In this document: piece after piece, positions 1 through 9,821 of the stretch | Position numbering within the stretch: the stretch's first letter is position 1 | Layout: every line of letters starts with the position of its first letter | NCBI RefSeq assembly: GCF_004768545.1 | Contig: NZ_CP038635.1 | Span: 3,100,001 to 3,164,000 of the forward strand | Direction of reading: 5' to 3' | Source: Cupriavidus oxalaticus | GTDB lineage: Bacteria; Pseudomonadota; Gammaproteobacteria; Burkholderiales; Burkholderiaceae | Length of the DNA: 64,000 bases | Program-made: the position numbers and the translations under genes | The notes under the pieces: generated by a model | Databases searched by the model: none | The model's input: only the letters and a program-made list of their open reading frames with translations | What the model was told of the DNA's origin: nothing

Positions 1-64
1 GAGCGCGCCGCATCAAGCGCTGAACCCTGCGGTCAGATCCGAACCAACAATAGGAGTATGCAAC

Positions 65-805
65 ATGGCAATCGCCACCAACGAATCGAAAGTTATTCTG
101 ATCACCGGCGCCAGCAGCGGCATCGGCGAGGGCGCCGCTCGCCTGCTCGCCGCGCAAGGACACCGGCTCGTGATCGGTGCACGCCGGACCGACCGGCTCG
201 CCGAGTTGGCGGCATCGATCGAAGCCTCCGGCGGCGTGGTTCGTTACCGCGAGCTCGACGTGACGTCGGCCGATGACGTGGCGGCATTCGCCCGCTTCGC
301 GCTCGATGCCTTCGGCCGCATCGACGTCCTCATCAATAACGCGGGCGTGATGCCGCTTTCGCCCCTCAACGCCCTGAAGGTCAGCGAATGGAACCGGATG
401 ATCGACGTGAACATTCGTGGGGTGCTGCATGGCATTGCCGCCGTGCTGCCGACGATGGAGGCGCAAGGGCTCGGCCAGATCATCAATATTTCCTCGATTG
501 GTGGACTCTCCGTGTCGCCCACTGCCGCGGTCTACTGCGCGACCAAGTTCGCCGTGCGTGCCATCTCCGACGGGCTGCGCCAGGAGACCGACAAGATCCG
601 CGTGACGGTGATCTGCCCCGGCGTCGTGGAGTCCGAGCTGGCCGATTCGATCTCTGACGACACCGCGCGTAGCGCGATGCAGGAGTTCCGTCGCATCGCC
701 ATTACGCCCGACGCCATCGCTCGCGCCATTGCATACGCGGTGGAGCAGCCCGCCGAAGTCGACGTCAGCGAGATCGTCGTACGGCCCACCGCCAGCCCGT
801 TCTGA
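65..805 (+). CDS. SDR family NAD(P)-dependent oxidoreductase (first of three)
   Basis: This 246-residue protein is a classical short-chain dehydrogenase/reductase, a cytosolic enzyme that oxidises an alcohol or reduces a carbonyl with NAD(P)H. The cofactor motif TGASSGIG lies at residues 14-21, NNAG at 91-94, and the catalytic set S144, Y157 and K161 (YCATK) is intact. The length is normal for the family. The start is supported by a GGAG ribosome site about 9 bases upstream. It is followed 41 bp later by a second SDR gene and then a third, so the three are probably one operon. The substrate cannot be read from the sequence. The C-terminal IVVRPTASPF tail resembles that of YdfG-like serine/3-hydroxy acid dehydrogenases, which is only a hint. 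Confidence 0.9.
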   Translation: MAIATNESKVILITGASSGIGEGAARLLAAQGHRLVIGARRTDRLAELAASIEASGGVVRYRELDVTSADDVAAFARFALDAFGRIDVLINNAGVMPLSPLNALKVSEWNRMIDVNIRGVLHGIAAVLPTMEAQGLGQIINISSIGGLSVSPTAAVYCATKFAVRAISDGLRQETDKIRVTVICPGVVESELADSISDDTARSAMQEFRRIAITPDAIARAIAYAVEQPAEVDVSEIVVRPTASPF

Positions 806-846
806 TCCAGGCAGCACGCGGAACCCAAATCAATCAGGAGAACATC

Positions 847-1608
847 ATGACATCACGAAACACGGCAGGCGGCGCCTTTGCAGGCAAGGTCGCCATCGTT
901 ACCGGTGCAGCCAGTGGCATCGGCCTGGCCACGACCGAACTGCTTCACGCCGAAGGCGCGAATGTGATTGCCGTTGGCCGCAGCAGCAACGTGGAAGCAC
1001 TGGCGCGACCTGGCATCGTTCCCATCGTCGCCGACGTGGCGCGCGAGGAAAGTGCCGTACAGGCCGTTGCCACGGCAATCGACCGGTTTGGCAAGCTCGA
1101 CATCCTCGTCAACAACGCGGCGGTCATCATCAACAAGCCACTGGTGGACATGTCGCTGGAAGACTGGAATGGCATTCAGGCCGTCAATGCCACGGGCGCT
1201 TTCCTATTCTCGCGGGAAGCCATGCGCGCCATGCTGCCGGCAAAGACAGGCGCCATCGTCAACGTGGGGTCCTACGCCTGCTATCAGGCTTTTCCGTTGA
1301 TTGCGGCCTATGCGGCGTCGAAGGGCGCGCTGGCGCAGTTGACGCGGGCCCTTTCGCTGGAAGCCATCGAACACGGCATTCGCGTCAATGCGGTGGGCTC
1401 CGGCGATGTCATTACCAACATTACCAACCACATCCATGCCGACGGCCAGGCGTTCCTCGCAGAGCATGGCAAGAAGGCACCGATCCGCCGCGCGGCACAG
1501 CCCAAGGAAATCGCCGAGGTAATCGCCTTCCTCGCATCGGAAAAGGCCAGCTTTATCGTCGGCGCCGTGGTCATGGCCGACGGTGGCATGAGCGTGGCCC
1601 TGCCTTGA
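847..1608 (+). CDS. SDR family oxidoreductase (second of three)
   Basis: This 253-residue classical SDR has the nucleotide motif TGAASGIG at residues 19-26, NNAA at 89-92 (one change from NNAG) and the catalytic S142, Y155 and K159 (YAASK). It ends in GAVVMADGGMSVALP, the FabG-like C-terminus found in many 3-oxoacyl-ACP reductase relatives and secondary alcohol dehydrogenases. An AGGAG ribosome site precedes the ATG. It shares the cassette with the SDR genes on either side but is clearly different in sequence from both, so the cassette is not a recent tandem duplication. The substrate is unknown. FabG activity in fatty acid synthesis is unlikely here because no other fab gene is adjacent. Confidence 0.9.
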   Translation: MTSRNTAGGAFAGKVAIVTGAASGIGLATTELLHAEGANVIAVGRSSNVEALARPGIVPIVADVAREESAVQAVATAIDRFGKLDILVNNAAVIINKPLVDMSLEDWNGIQAVNATGAFLFSREAMRAMLPAKTGAIVNVGSYACYQAFPLIAAYAASKGALAQLTRALSLEAIEHGIRVNAVGSGDVITNITNHIHADGQAFLAEHGKKAPIRRAAQPKEIAEVIAFLASEKASFIVGAVVMADGGMSVALP

Positions 1609-1649
1609 TCAACGTCTTGACCGCATATTTATCTGAAGGAATTTGCATC

Positions 1650-2498
1650 ATGAAACAAGCATCCCGTACATGGTTCATCACAGGCGCGTCGAAGGGCGTC
1701 GGTCAGAAACTCGTTGCCCACCTGCTGGAGCAAGGCCACCGGGTAGCGGCAACGTCCCGCATAGCCGCATCGCTGACGGAGACATTTGGTGGCGCATCCG
1801 ACCGCTTTCTACCTTTGGAAGTTGACCTGACCAGCGACCGCAGTGTCCAGGCGGCCGTCGAGAAGACAGTGCAATGGTTCGGCGTGATCGACGTGGTCGT
1901 CAACAATGCCGGCTATGCCCAGCAAGGCACGGTCGAGGCACTGTCCGACGACGAACTGCGCGGCAATTTCGAGGTCAACTTCTTCGCACCGATGGCTGTA
2001 CTGCGCCATGCGCTGCCGCAGCTTCGTCGCCAGCGCAGCGGGCACATCATCAACATCTCCTCCATCGTGGGCTACCAGGGCGGGTATGCGGGCTGGGGCA
2101 GCTACGTCGCGAGCAAGTTCGCACTGTCAGGCTTGACGGAATCCCTGGCGGCGGAAGTCGCGGAACTGGGTATCCGAGCCACTGTGGTCTATCCGGGGCC
2201 TGTGCGCACGGACTTTCTGTCGAACGGTGCGCTCGCAGTGGCCAAGCGACAGATCGACGACTACTCGGAGGCCAAGGCTTCGCTGGACCTGCATCTCGAC
2301 ACTCTACATGGCCATCAGGCCGGCGATCCTGACAAGCTCGCCCTGCTGATCATGCAGGCCGCTGCGGTCGAATCGGCGCCGTTGCATCTGTTCGCCGGCA
2401 AGATCGCCAATGAACTTGCGGCTGCGAAAGCTAACGCTGTTGCAAAGGATCTCGACACCTGGAGGGGCTCGTCCGAGGCTACCGACTTTGCAGACTGA
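1650..2498 (+). CDS. SDR family oxidoreductase (third of three)
   Basis: This 282-residue SDR carries TGASKGVG at residues 11-18, NNAG at 85-88 and the catalytic Y152/K156 pair (YVASK), with a serine at about 138. It is longer than the other two SDRs and has a C-terminal extension (DLHLDTLHGHQAGDPDKLALL...) typical of the SDR subgroup annotated as 'oxidoreductase, SDR family' near LysR or AraC regulators. I chose the ATG at 1650 because AAGGA sits just upstream and the fold begins at once; the longer open frame from 729 is an artefact running through the previous gene. A strong terminator follows, so this is the last gene of the cassette. Confidence 0.88.
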   Translation: MKQASRTWFITGASKGVGQKLVAHLLEQGHRVAATSRIAASLTETFGGASDRFLPLEVDLTSDRSVQAAVEKTVQWFGVIDVVVNNAGYAQQGTVEALSDDELRGNFEVNFFAPMAVLRHALPQLRRQRSGHIINISSIVGYQGGYAGWGSYVASKFALSGLTESLAAEVAELGIRATVVYPGPVRTDFLSNGALAVAKRQIDDYSEAKASLDLHLDTLHGHQAGDPDKLALLIMQAAAVESAPLHLFAGKIANELAAAKANAVAKDLDTWRGSSEATDFAD

Positions 2499-2512
2499 TC
2501 GATAGTGAGGGG

Positions 2513-2537
2513 GTCCCGGCTTTGCCGGGACTCTTTT
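2513..2537 (+). terminator. Rho-independent terminator after the SDR cassette
   Basis: A perfect 8-bp stem (GTCCCGGC / GCCGGGAC) with a TTT loop is followed by TCTTTTCC. It lies 15 bp beyond the stop of the third SDR gene and points the same way. Confidence 0.8.
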
Positions 2538-2686
2538 CCTATAAGGCCTACGACACAACGTGGGCTTTGAGAATGTATCCACTCAGGCCCCATAATGGCA
2601 GCTTTGGCCAAGATGGGACATTCGAAGAGCGTAGGGATATGTCTCAAACTGGCCGATTGCAGCCACCTTTTGTCTTGGTAGGTCCA
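2538..2686. other. Intergenic stretch with no recognisable gene
   Basis: These 150 bp separate the terminator of the SDR cassette from that of nrdB. The base composition looks less GC-rich than its surroundings. Short open frames exist but none has a ribosome site or a recognisable protein. It may be decayed sequence. Confidence 0.4.
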
Positions 2687-2716
2687 TAAAAAATGGGAGC
2701 CATCAGCTCCCATTTC
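2687..2716 (-). terminator. Terminator of nrdAB
   Basis: Read on the minus strand, AATGGGAGC, a 5-base loop and GCTCCCATT form a near-perfect stem of about 10 bp followed by a run of T. It lies about 20 bp past the nrdB stop. Confidence 0.85.
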
Positions 2717-2737
2717 TCATCATCAAAGCAAAAAAAC

Positions 2738-3925
2738 TCAATCCCAGCTCAACGCCCCACCCGTCTGATACTCAATGACGCGCGTCTCGAAGAAGTTGCG
2801 TTCCTTCTTCAGATCAATCATCTCGCTCATCCACGGGAACGGGTTCTCCTCGTTCGGGAACAGCTGATCAAGACCAATTTGCTGGCAACGACGATTGCAG
2901 ATAAACCGCAGATACGACTTGAACATCGGCGCATTCAAACCAAGCACCCCACGCGGCATCGTGTCTTCCGCATAGCGATACTCCAGATCCACCGCCTTCT
3001 TGAACAGTTCGGTGATCTCGGCCTTGAACTCCGCCGTCCAAAGATGCGGATTCTCCAGCTTGATCTGATTAATCAGGTCGATACCAAAATTGCAGTGCAG
3101 CGACTCATCCCGCAGGATGTACTGATACTGCTCCGCCGCCCCAGTCATCTTGTTCTGCCGCCCCATCGCCAGGATCTGCGTGAAGCCCACATAAAAGAAC
3201 AGCCCTTCCATGATGCAGGCGAACACGATCAGCGACTTCAGCAGCTTCTGGTCGTTTTCCGGCGTGCCGGTCTTGAACGACGGGTCGGTCAGCGTGTCGA
3301 TGAACGGGATCAGGAACTCGTCCTTGTCGCGGATCGACTGCACTTCGTGGTACGCGTTGAAGATCTCGGCTTCGTTCAGGCCCAGCGATTCAACGATGTA
3401 CTGGTAGGCGTGCGTGTGGATGGCCTCTTCAAAGGCCTGGCGCAGCAGGTACTGGCGGCATTCCGGCGCGGTGATCTGGCGGTAGGTGCCCAGCACGATG
3501 TTGTTGGCGGCCAGCGAGTCGGCAGTGACGAAGAAGCCGAGGTTGCGCTTGATGATGCGGCGCTCGTCCTCGGTCAGGCCGTTGGGGTCTTTCCACGTGG
3601 CGATGTCGCGGGACATGTTGATTTCCTGCGGCATCCAGTGGTTGGCGCAGCCGGCCAGGTACTTTTCCCACGCCCACTTGTACTTGAACGGGACGAGCTG
3701 GTTGACGTCGGTCGAGCCGTTGATCACGCGCTTGTCGGCGGCGTTGACGCGGCGGTTGCTTTGCGCGGCGGCGGCGTTGGGGTTGTTGCCCAGGATGCCG
3801 GCTTGCGTGGCGCTCGACGGCAGGACGCCTTGCTGGTCAGCGGTGGCAGCCGATGCAGCGGGTTGCAGGGCAGGCTGCGGTGCGGCCTGCGGGGTGGCTT
3901 GAACGTCGTCGTCCCAGCTCAGCAT
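2738..3925 (-). CDS. nrdB: Class Ia ribonucleotide reductase, beta subunit
   Basis: NrdB holds the di-iron centre and tyrosyl radical that start ribonucleotide reduction, and works with NrdA in the cytosol to make deoxynucleotides. The 395-residue protein has the helix signature E167-x2-H170-x3-Y174 (EAIHTHAY), which matches the E. coli pattern E115/H118/Y122, so Y174 is the likely radical site. A second metal-binding helix reads [13 protein letters not shown]. The first 50 or so residues form an Ala/Gln/Pro-rich linker absent from short family members. The gene lies 137 bp downstream of nrdA on the same strand, with a hairpin repeat between them, and ends at a terminator. It is probably co-transcribed with nrdA from the NrdR-controlled promoter. 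Confidence 0.97.
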   Translation of the reverse strand: MLSWDDDVQATPQAAPQPALQPAASAATADQQGVLPSSATQAGILGNNPNAAAAQSNRRVNAADKRVINGSTDVNQLVPFKYKWAWEKYLAGCANHWMPQEINMSRDIATWKDPNGLTEDERRIIKRNLGFFVTADSLAANNIVLGTYRQITAPECRQYLLRQAFEEAIHTHAYQYIVESLGLNEAEIFNAYHEVQSIRDKDEFLIPFIDTLTDPSFKTGTPENDQKLLKSLIVFACIMEGLFFYVGFTQILAMGRQNKMTGAAEQYQYILRDESLHCNFGIDLINQIKLENPHLWTAEFKAEITELFKKAVDLEYRYAEDTMPRGVLGLNAPMFKSYLRFICNRRCQQIGLDQLFPNEENPFPWMSEMIDLKKERNFFETRVIEYQTGGALSWD

Positions 3926-4013
3926 GATGTGGTTCTCCGTGATTCGGTTTGGGGGCGGCGGTTTCAGTGTTTTTGACTTTGCACTTCGTGGTGGCGCCGG
4001 CCCTCTCCCCCGG

Positions 4014-4039
4014 CCCCTCTCCCGCTTGCGGGAGAGGGG
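4014..4039. repeat. REP-like perfect 12-bp palindrome between nrdA and nrdB
   Basis: CCCCTCTCCCGC, a 2-base TT spacer and GCGGGAGAGGGG form a perfect 12-bp inverted repeat in the 137-bp gap. An imperfect relative occurs near 15345. Palindromes of this type are common as dispersed intergenic elements in related genomes (family knowledge; copy number not checked here). In the transcript it would make a stable hairpin that could lower the flow from nrdA to nrdB or protect mRNA ends. Confidence 0.7.
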
Positions 4040-4062
4040 AGGAACCGAGGGCTAGGTAAGAC

Positions 4063-6999
4063 TTACTGGCAGGCTTCGCACTCTTCGAAGCCGGGGTCGC
4101 CCGGGCGCATCGTGCAGACCGCGCCTTCGGCTTCCGGCATGGCCGGGGCCGAGGCGGCCGCTGCGTCCAGGGCCGAGCCGCTGTCGCTGCCCGACGACAC
4201 CGCGTTCAGCGAGCCGCGCGACACGGTGGACTTCTCCACGTGCGTGGCAGCCATGGTGCGCAGGTAGTACGTGGTCTTCAGGCCGCGCACCCATGCCAGC
4301 TTGTAGGTGTCGTCCAGCTTCTTGCCCGACGCGCCGGCCATGTAGATGTTCAGCGACTGGGCCTGGTCGATCCACTTCTGGCGGCGGCTGGCGGCTTCCA
4401 CCAGCCAGGTCGGCTCGACTTCAAACGCGGTGGCGTAGATGTCGCGCAGGTCTTGCGGAATGCGGTCGATGCGCGACAGCGAGCCGTCGAAGTACTTCAG
4501 GTCGGCAACCATCACCTCGTCCCACAGGCCGCGTTCCTTCAGGTCGCGCACCAGGTAGTCATTGACCACGGTGAACTCGCCCGACAGGTTGGACTTGACG
4601 TACAGGTTCTGGAAGGTCGGCTCGATGCAAGCGGACACGCCGATGATGTTCGAAATGGTCGCGGTCGGGGCGATCGCGATGCAGTTCGAGTTGCGCATGC
4701 CGTGCTGCTTGATGCGGGCGCGCAGGCTGTCCCAGTCCATGGTGCTGGACAGGTCCACTTCCAGGTAGCCGCCGCGCTCTTCGGCCAGCAGCTTGAGCGA
4801 ATCTTGCGGCAGGATGCCACGGTCCCACAGCGAGCCTTCGTAGGTGCTGTAGCGGCCGCGCTCTTCGGCCAGCTCGGTCGAAGCCTGGTAGGCGTAGTAG
4901 CACACCGCTTCCATCGAGGTGTCGGCGAACTGCACCGCGGCCTTGCTTGCGTACGGCGTGCGCAGCACGTGCAGGCAGTCCTGGAAGCCCATGATGCCCA
5001 TGCCGACCGGACGATGGCGCAGGTTGGAATTGCGCGCCTTGTCGACAGCGTAGTAGTTGATGTCGATGACGTTATCCAGCATCCGCATGGCGGTGCGGAT
5101 GGTCTTCTGCAGCTTGGCGTGGTCGAGCGCGTACGAGCCGTCGGCCTGCCTGGCCAGGTGGGCCACCAGGTTGACCGAGCCCAGGTTGCAGACGGCGATT
5201 TCGCTGTCGTTGGTGTTCAGCGTGATTTCCGTGCACAGGTTGGAGCTGTGGACGACGCCGACGTGCTGCTGCGGGCTGCGGATGTTGCAAGGATCCTTGA
5301 AGGTGATCCACGGGTGGCCGGTCTCGAACAGCATGCCCAGCATCTTGCGCCACAGTTGCAGCGCGGGCAGCTTCTTGAACAGCTTCAGTTCGCCGCTGGC
5401 GGCCTTGGCTTCATAGCCCAGGTAGGCCTTTTCGAATTCCTTTCCGACCTTGTCGTGCAGGTCCGGGCAGGTGGCGGGCGAGAACAGGGTCCACTCGCCG
5501 CCTTCCATCACGCGCTTCATGAACAGGTCCGGGATCCAGTTGGCCGTGTTCATGTCGTGGGTGCGGCGGCGGTCGTCGCCGGTGTTCTTGCGCAGCTCCA
5601 GGAATTCTTCGATGTCCAGGTGCCACGTTTCCAGGTAAGCGCAGACGGCGCCCTTGCGCTTGCCGCCCTGGTTCACGGCCACGGCGGTGTCGTTCACCAC
5701 CTTCAGGAACGGGACCACGCCCTGCGACTTGCCGTTGGTGCCCTTGATGTGCGAGCCCAGTGCGCGCACGTTGGTCCAGTCATTGCCCAGGCCGCCGGCG
5801 AACTTGGACAGCAGCGCGTTTTCCTTCAGCGCTTCGTAGATGCCTTCCAGGTCGTCCGACACGGTGGTCAGGTAGCACGACGACAGCTGCGAGCGGCGGG
5901 TGCCGGAGTTGAACAGGGTCGGCGTGGACGACATGAAGTCGAACGACGACAGCAGCTGGTAGAACTCGATGGCGCGCGCTTCGCGGTCCTTCTCGTTCAG
6001 CGCCAGGCCCATGGCCACGCGCATGAAGAAGGCCTGCGGCATTTCGATGCGGGTTTCATCGATATGCAGGAAGTAGCGGTCGTACAGGGTCTGCAGGCCC
6101 AGGTAGTTGAACTGGAAGTCGCGGCCGGCGTCGAGCGCGGCGCCCAGGCGGGCCAGGTCATAGGTGGCCAGCTTTTCGTCCAGCAGCTCGGCTTCGATGC
6201 CGCGGGCGATGAACTTGGGGAAGTACTCGACGTAGCGGGCCGACATCTCCGTCTGGGTCACTTCGGCGCCCAGGATTTCCTTGCGGATGGTGTGCAGCAG
6301 GATACGGGCGGTGACCTGGCTGTAGTTGGGGTCCTTTTCGATCAGGGTACGCGCAGCCAGGATGGCGGAGTCGTACACCTGCGTCATCGGCACGCCTTCG
6401 TACAGGTTCTTCAGGGTTTCCTTCAGGATCGGCTCGGCGCTGACCGCATCGCCCAAACCGGAGCAGGCGTTGTCGATCAGGGCGTGCAGCGCGACGATGT
6501 CCAGCGGCTTGGCCACGCCGGCGTCTGTCACATTGATCTGGATGCCGGACTGCTGCACGCGGGCCACGGCCTGGGCGCTGGCGCTGGCGCGCTCCTGGGC
6601 GCGCTTCTCGCGGTACAGCACGTAGGCGCGGGCCACTTCATGCTCGCCCGAGCGCATCAGGGCCAGCTCGACGTGGTCCTGCACGTCTTCGATATGGATG
6701 GCGCCACCGCTCGGGCGGCTACGCACCAGCGCGCGCACCACGCTGTCGGTCAGTTGCTCGACGATCTCGCGCACGCGCGCGGAAGCTGCGCCCTGCCCGC
6801 CGTTGACGGCGAGGAAGGCCTTGGTCATGGCGACGTTGATCTTGGACGGCTCGAACGCCACCACGGCGCCGTTGCGACGGATGATCTTGTGATCCGGGTA
6901 GCTGGTGGAAGCGGCGCTGGAGGTCTGTGCGTTGGGTGCCTGGCTGGCAACGCCGGCGGCGGCGCCACCCGTGGTGAGTTCGTTCTGGGCCGTTTGCAT
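4063..6999 (-). CDS. nrdA: Class Ia ribonucleotide reductase, alpha subunit
   Basis: NrdA is the catalytic subunit that reduces ribonucleoside diphosphates. An N-terminal ATP-cone (about residues 38-147) gives dATP feedback. The active site shows C589 in NLCTEI with N587 and E591, the redox pair C375 (SSCYLTT) and C604 (AVCNLG), and a C-terminal CEAC tail that passes electrons from thioredoxin or glutaredoxin. The product is 978 residues. I use the ATG at 6999 (MQTAQNEL), which has AGGA just upstream. The open frame runs 33 codons further, but that part overlaps the leader inverted repeat and looks non-coding. The gene is longer than E. coli NrdA and has an Ala-rich segment before the cone. 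Confidence 0.97.
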   Translation of the reverse strand: MQTAQNELTTGGAAAGVASQAPNAQTSSAASTSYPDHKIIRRNGAVVAFEPSKINVAMTKAFLAVNGGQGAASARVREIVEQLTDSVVRALVRSRPSGGAIHIEDVQDHVELALMRSGEHEVARAYVLYREKRAQERASASAQAVARVQQSGIQINVTDAGVAKPLDIVALHALIDNACSGLGDAVSAEPILKETLKNLYEGVPMTQVYDSAILAARTLIEKDPNYSQVTARILLHTIRKEILGAEVTQTEMSARYVEYFPKFIARGIEAELLDEKLATYDLARLGAALDAGRDFQFNYLGLQTLYDRYFLHIDETRIEMPQAFFMRVAMGLALNEKDREARAIEFYQLLSSFDFMSSTPTLFNSGTRRSQLSSCYLTTVSDDLEGIYEALKENALLSKFAGGLGNDWTNVRALGSHIKGTNGKSQGVVPFLKVVNDTAVAVNQGGKRKGAVCAYLETWHLDIEEFLELRKNTGDDRRRTHDMNTANWIPDLFMKRVMEGGEWTLFSPATCPDLHDKVGKEFEKAYLGYEAKAASGELKLFKKLPALQLWRKMLGMLFETGHPWITFKDPCNIRSPQQHVGVVHSSNLCTEITLNTNDSEIAVCNLGSVNLVAHLARQADGSYALDHAKLQKTIRTAMRMLDNVIDINYYAVDKARNSNLRHRPVGMGIMGFQDCLHVLRTPYASKAAVQFADTSMEAVCYYAYQASTELAEERGRYSTYEGSLWDRGILPQDSLKLLAEERGGYLEVDLSSTMDWDSLRARIKQHGMRNSNCIAIAPTATISNIIGVSACIEPTFQNLYVKSNLSGEFTVVNDYLVRDLKERGLWDEVMVADLKYFDGSLSRIDRIPQDLRDIYATAFEVEPTWLVEAASRRQKWIDQAQSLNIYMAGASGKKLDDTYKLAWVRGLKTTYYLRTMAATHVEKSTVSRGSLNAVSSGSDSGSALDAAAASAPAMPEAEGAVCTMRPGDPGFEECEACQ

Positions 7000-7222
7000 G
7001 TGAAGTCCTGTTTTTACCCTGGATTTAAGAGACAAAAGAGTCCCTGGCGAAATGCGGCGGAAAGAAGGATCCGTTTCGGTGTGACCGCGCACGGACAAAC
7101 TGCCTTTGCGTGAACATTTCGCCAGGGACTCTTTGTGATTCGCTAGCTTTGCGGAGGTTTCCGGACGGGTTGCACTCGCTGTGCAACCGGCACCTCACAC
7201 TTGGGCCAGCTCCCCGGTTTGA
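7000..7222 (-). promoter_or_regulatory. nrdA 5' leader with two inverted repeats
   Basis: From the predicted transcription start (near 7250) to the nrdA ATG there are about 250 untranslated bases. They contain a perfect 8-bp hairpin (7168-7175 with 7181-7188, loop 5) and a perfect 20-bp inverted repeat (7035-7054 with 7115-7134) enclosing 60 bases. No known riboswitch pattern is recognisable. The arrangement suggests RNA-level control of nrdA or a DNA-binding site pair, but neither is proven. Confidence 0.5.
7035..7134. repeat. Perfect 20-bp inverted repeat in the nrdA leader
   Basis: The left arm at 7035-7054 (AAAGAGTCCCTGGCGAAATG) is the exact reverse complement of the right arm at 7115-7134. 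The arms enclose 60 bp. The repeat lies 36-135 bp upstream of the chosen nrdA start. In RNA the arms would form a very stable stem with a large loop. Confidence 0.9.
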
Positions 7223-7269
7223 CTACTAGATATAGTGGGTACTGCTGAAAACTTGGCTAAGTATAGTGA
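7223..7269 (-). promoter_or_regulatory. Two NrdR boxes controlling nrdAB
   Basis: Box 1 (7223-7238) has the core CTAGATATAG and box 2 (7254-7269) the core CTAAGTATAG. Both fit the NrdR consensus acaCWAtATaTWGtgt (known family motif). Their cores start exactly 31 bp apart, about three helical turns, the spacing typical of NrdR operators. Box 2 overlaps the predicted -10 element. NrdR is the zinc-finger/ATP-cone repressor that shuts ribonucleotide reductase genes when dATP is high. The nrdR gene is not in this window. Confidence 0.85.
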
Positions 7270-7287
7270 AACGAATCCGAATGACCA
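7260..7287 (-). promoter_or_regulatory. Predicted sigma-70 promoter of nrdAB
   Basis: On the minus strand a -35-like TGGTCA (7282-7287), a 16-bp spacer and a -10 TATACT (7260-7265) are seen. NrdR box 2 covers the -10. Transcription would start near 7253. Confidence 0.55.
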
Positions 7288-7515
7288 GTCTTGACAACCG
7301 TTATTTCGGGGTCGTTTCGCGGTCGGGCCGCCGCGTGCGGCAGCGCCACATGCCCGGGAGCCTAGTACACACAAGGGTTTCAGCGAAACCGTTCGCAACT
7401 GCACATTTCACAAAAATTTTTTTGATTGTTGCGAGCATGCGATAGCCCCTAACCTGCCTGGGGCATGTGTGCCAAAAAGGGGCGCACGACCATGGGGAAT
7501 GACGTTACGAATTCA
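7288..7515. other. Intergenic region between the nrdA promoter and ampD
   Basis: No gene is recognisable. A 6-bp hairpin (7376-7381 with 7385-7390) and an A/T run near 7411-7427 are present, which could belong to the end of the ampD transcript. The rest shows nothing I can support. Confidence 0.4.
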
Positions 7516-8132
7516 TCACCCCGTGGTATGCCGATAGGGCAACATGCCTGGCGGCACTGCTGCACCGGCGGCGAAGCGGTCCCAGTCGAAATGCGGGCCG
7601 GGATCGGTCTTGCGCCCCGGGGCGATGTCGCTGTGGCCGGCAATCGCGCGCACCGGGTAGGCCGCCATCAGGGCCGGGACCAGGGCGGCCACGGTGTCGT
7701 ACTGGGCGGGGGTGAACGGCAGGTCGTCGCAACCCTCGATCTCGATGCCGATCGAGAAGTCGTTGCAGCGCGTGCGGCCGAAGAAGTCGGACTGGCCGGC
7801 ATGCCAGGCCCGCTGCGTGCACGGCACGAACTGCACCAGCTCGCCCTGCCGCGTCACCAGGAAGTGCGCGGACACCTGGACCTGGTGGATGGTGGCGAAG
7901 AACGGGTGCTTGTCCGGGTCGAGCCGGTTCTGGAAGAACGCTTCGATGTCGCCGCTGCCGAACTGGCCGGGCGGCAGGCTGATGTTGTGCAGCACCACCA
8001 GGTCCACGGGCATGCCGGTGGGCCGTTCGTCGAAATTGGGCGACGGCACGCGGCGGGCGGCGGGTACCCAGCCGTCTGCGTCTGGGAGGAAGGCACGCAC
8101 CTGTGCAGGCAGATTGGGCTGGCTGGGCCTCG

Positions 8133-8136
<4 letters not shown>
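7516..8136 (-). CDS. ampD: 1,6-anhydro-N-acetylmuramyl-L-alanine amidase AmpD
   Basis: AmpD is a cytosolic zinc amidase that removes the peptide from anhydro-muropeptides during peptidoglycan recycling. In many bacteria its loss induces AmpC beta-lactamase. The 206-residue protein belongs to the amidase_2 family. The likely zinc ligands are H50 (VVLHN), H168 (AGHSD) and D178 (KTDPGPHFDW), matching H34, H154 and D164 of the Citrobacter enzyme. There is no signal peptide, as expected for a cytosolic AmpD. The gene overlaps the 3' end of pilR by 4 bp, so it is co-transcribed with pilSR although the functions are unrelated. The same neighbourhood is known from other Burkholderiales. Confidence 0.95.

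Positions 8137-9817
<1,681 letters not shown>

Positions 9818-9821
<4 letters not shown>

Noticed and set aside
729..2498. 589-codon frame spanning the second and third SDR genes
   Set aside because: Only the part from 1650 on is SDR-like; the first half is an out-of-frame reading of the second SDR gene, so it is not a fusion protein.
2315..2713. 132-codon minus-strand ORF over the end of the third SDR gene
   Set aside because: It overlaps a certain gene on the other strand and both terminators, and shows no recognisable domain.
7000..7098. N-terminal extension of NrdA by 33 codons
   Set aside because: The added sequence covers the leader inverted repeat and lacks family similarity; the ATG at 6999 has a better ribosome site.
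4240..7113. 957-codon open frame on the plus strand opposite nrdA
   Set aside because: It is the antisense shadow of nrdA, produced by GC-rich codon structure; it has no recognisable domain and no ribosome site.
7000..7250. Cobalamin riboswitch in the nrdA leader
   Set aside because: No B12-box-like conserved core is visible, and class Ia enzymes do not use cobalamin.
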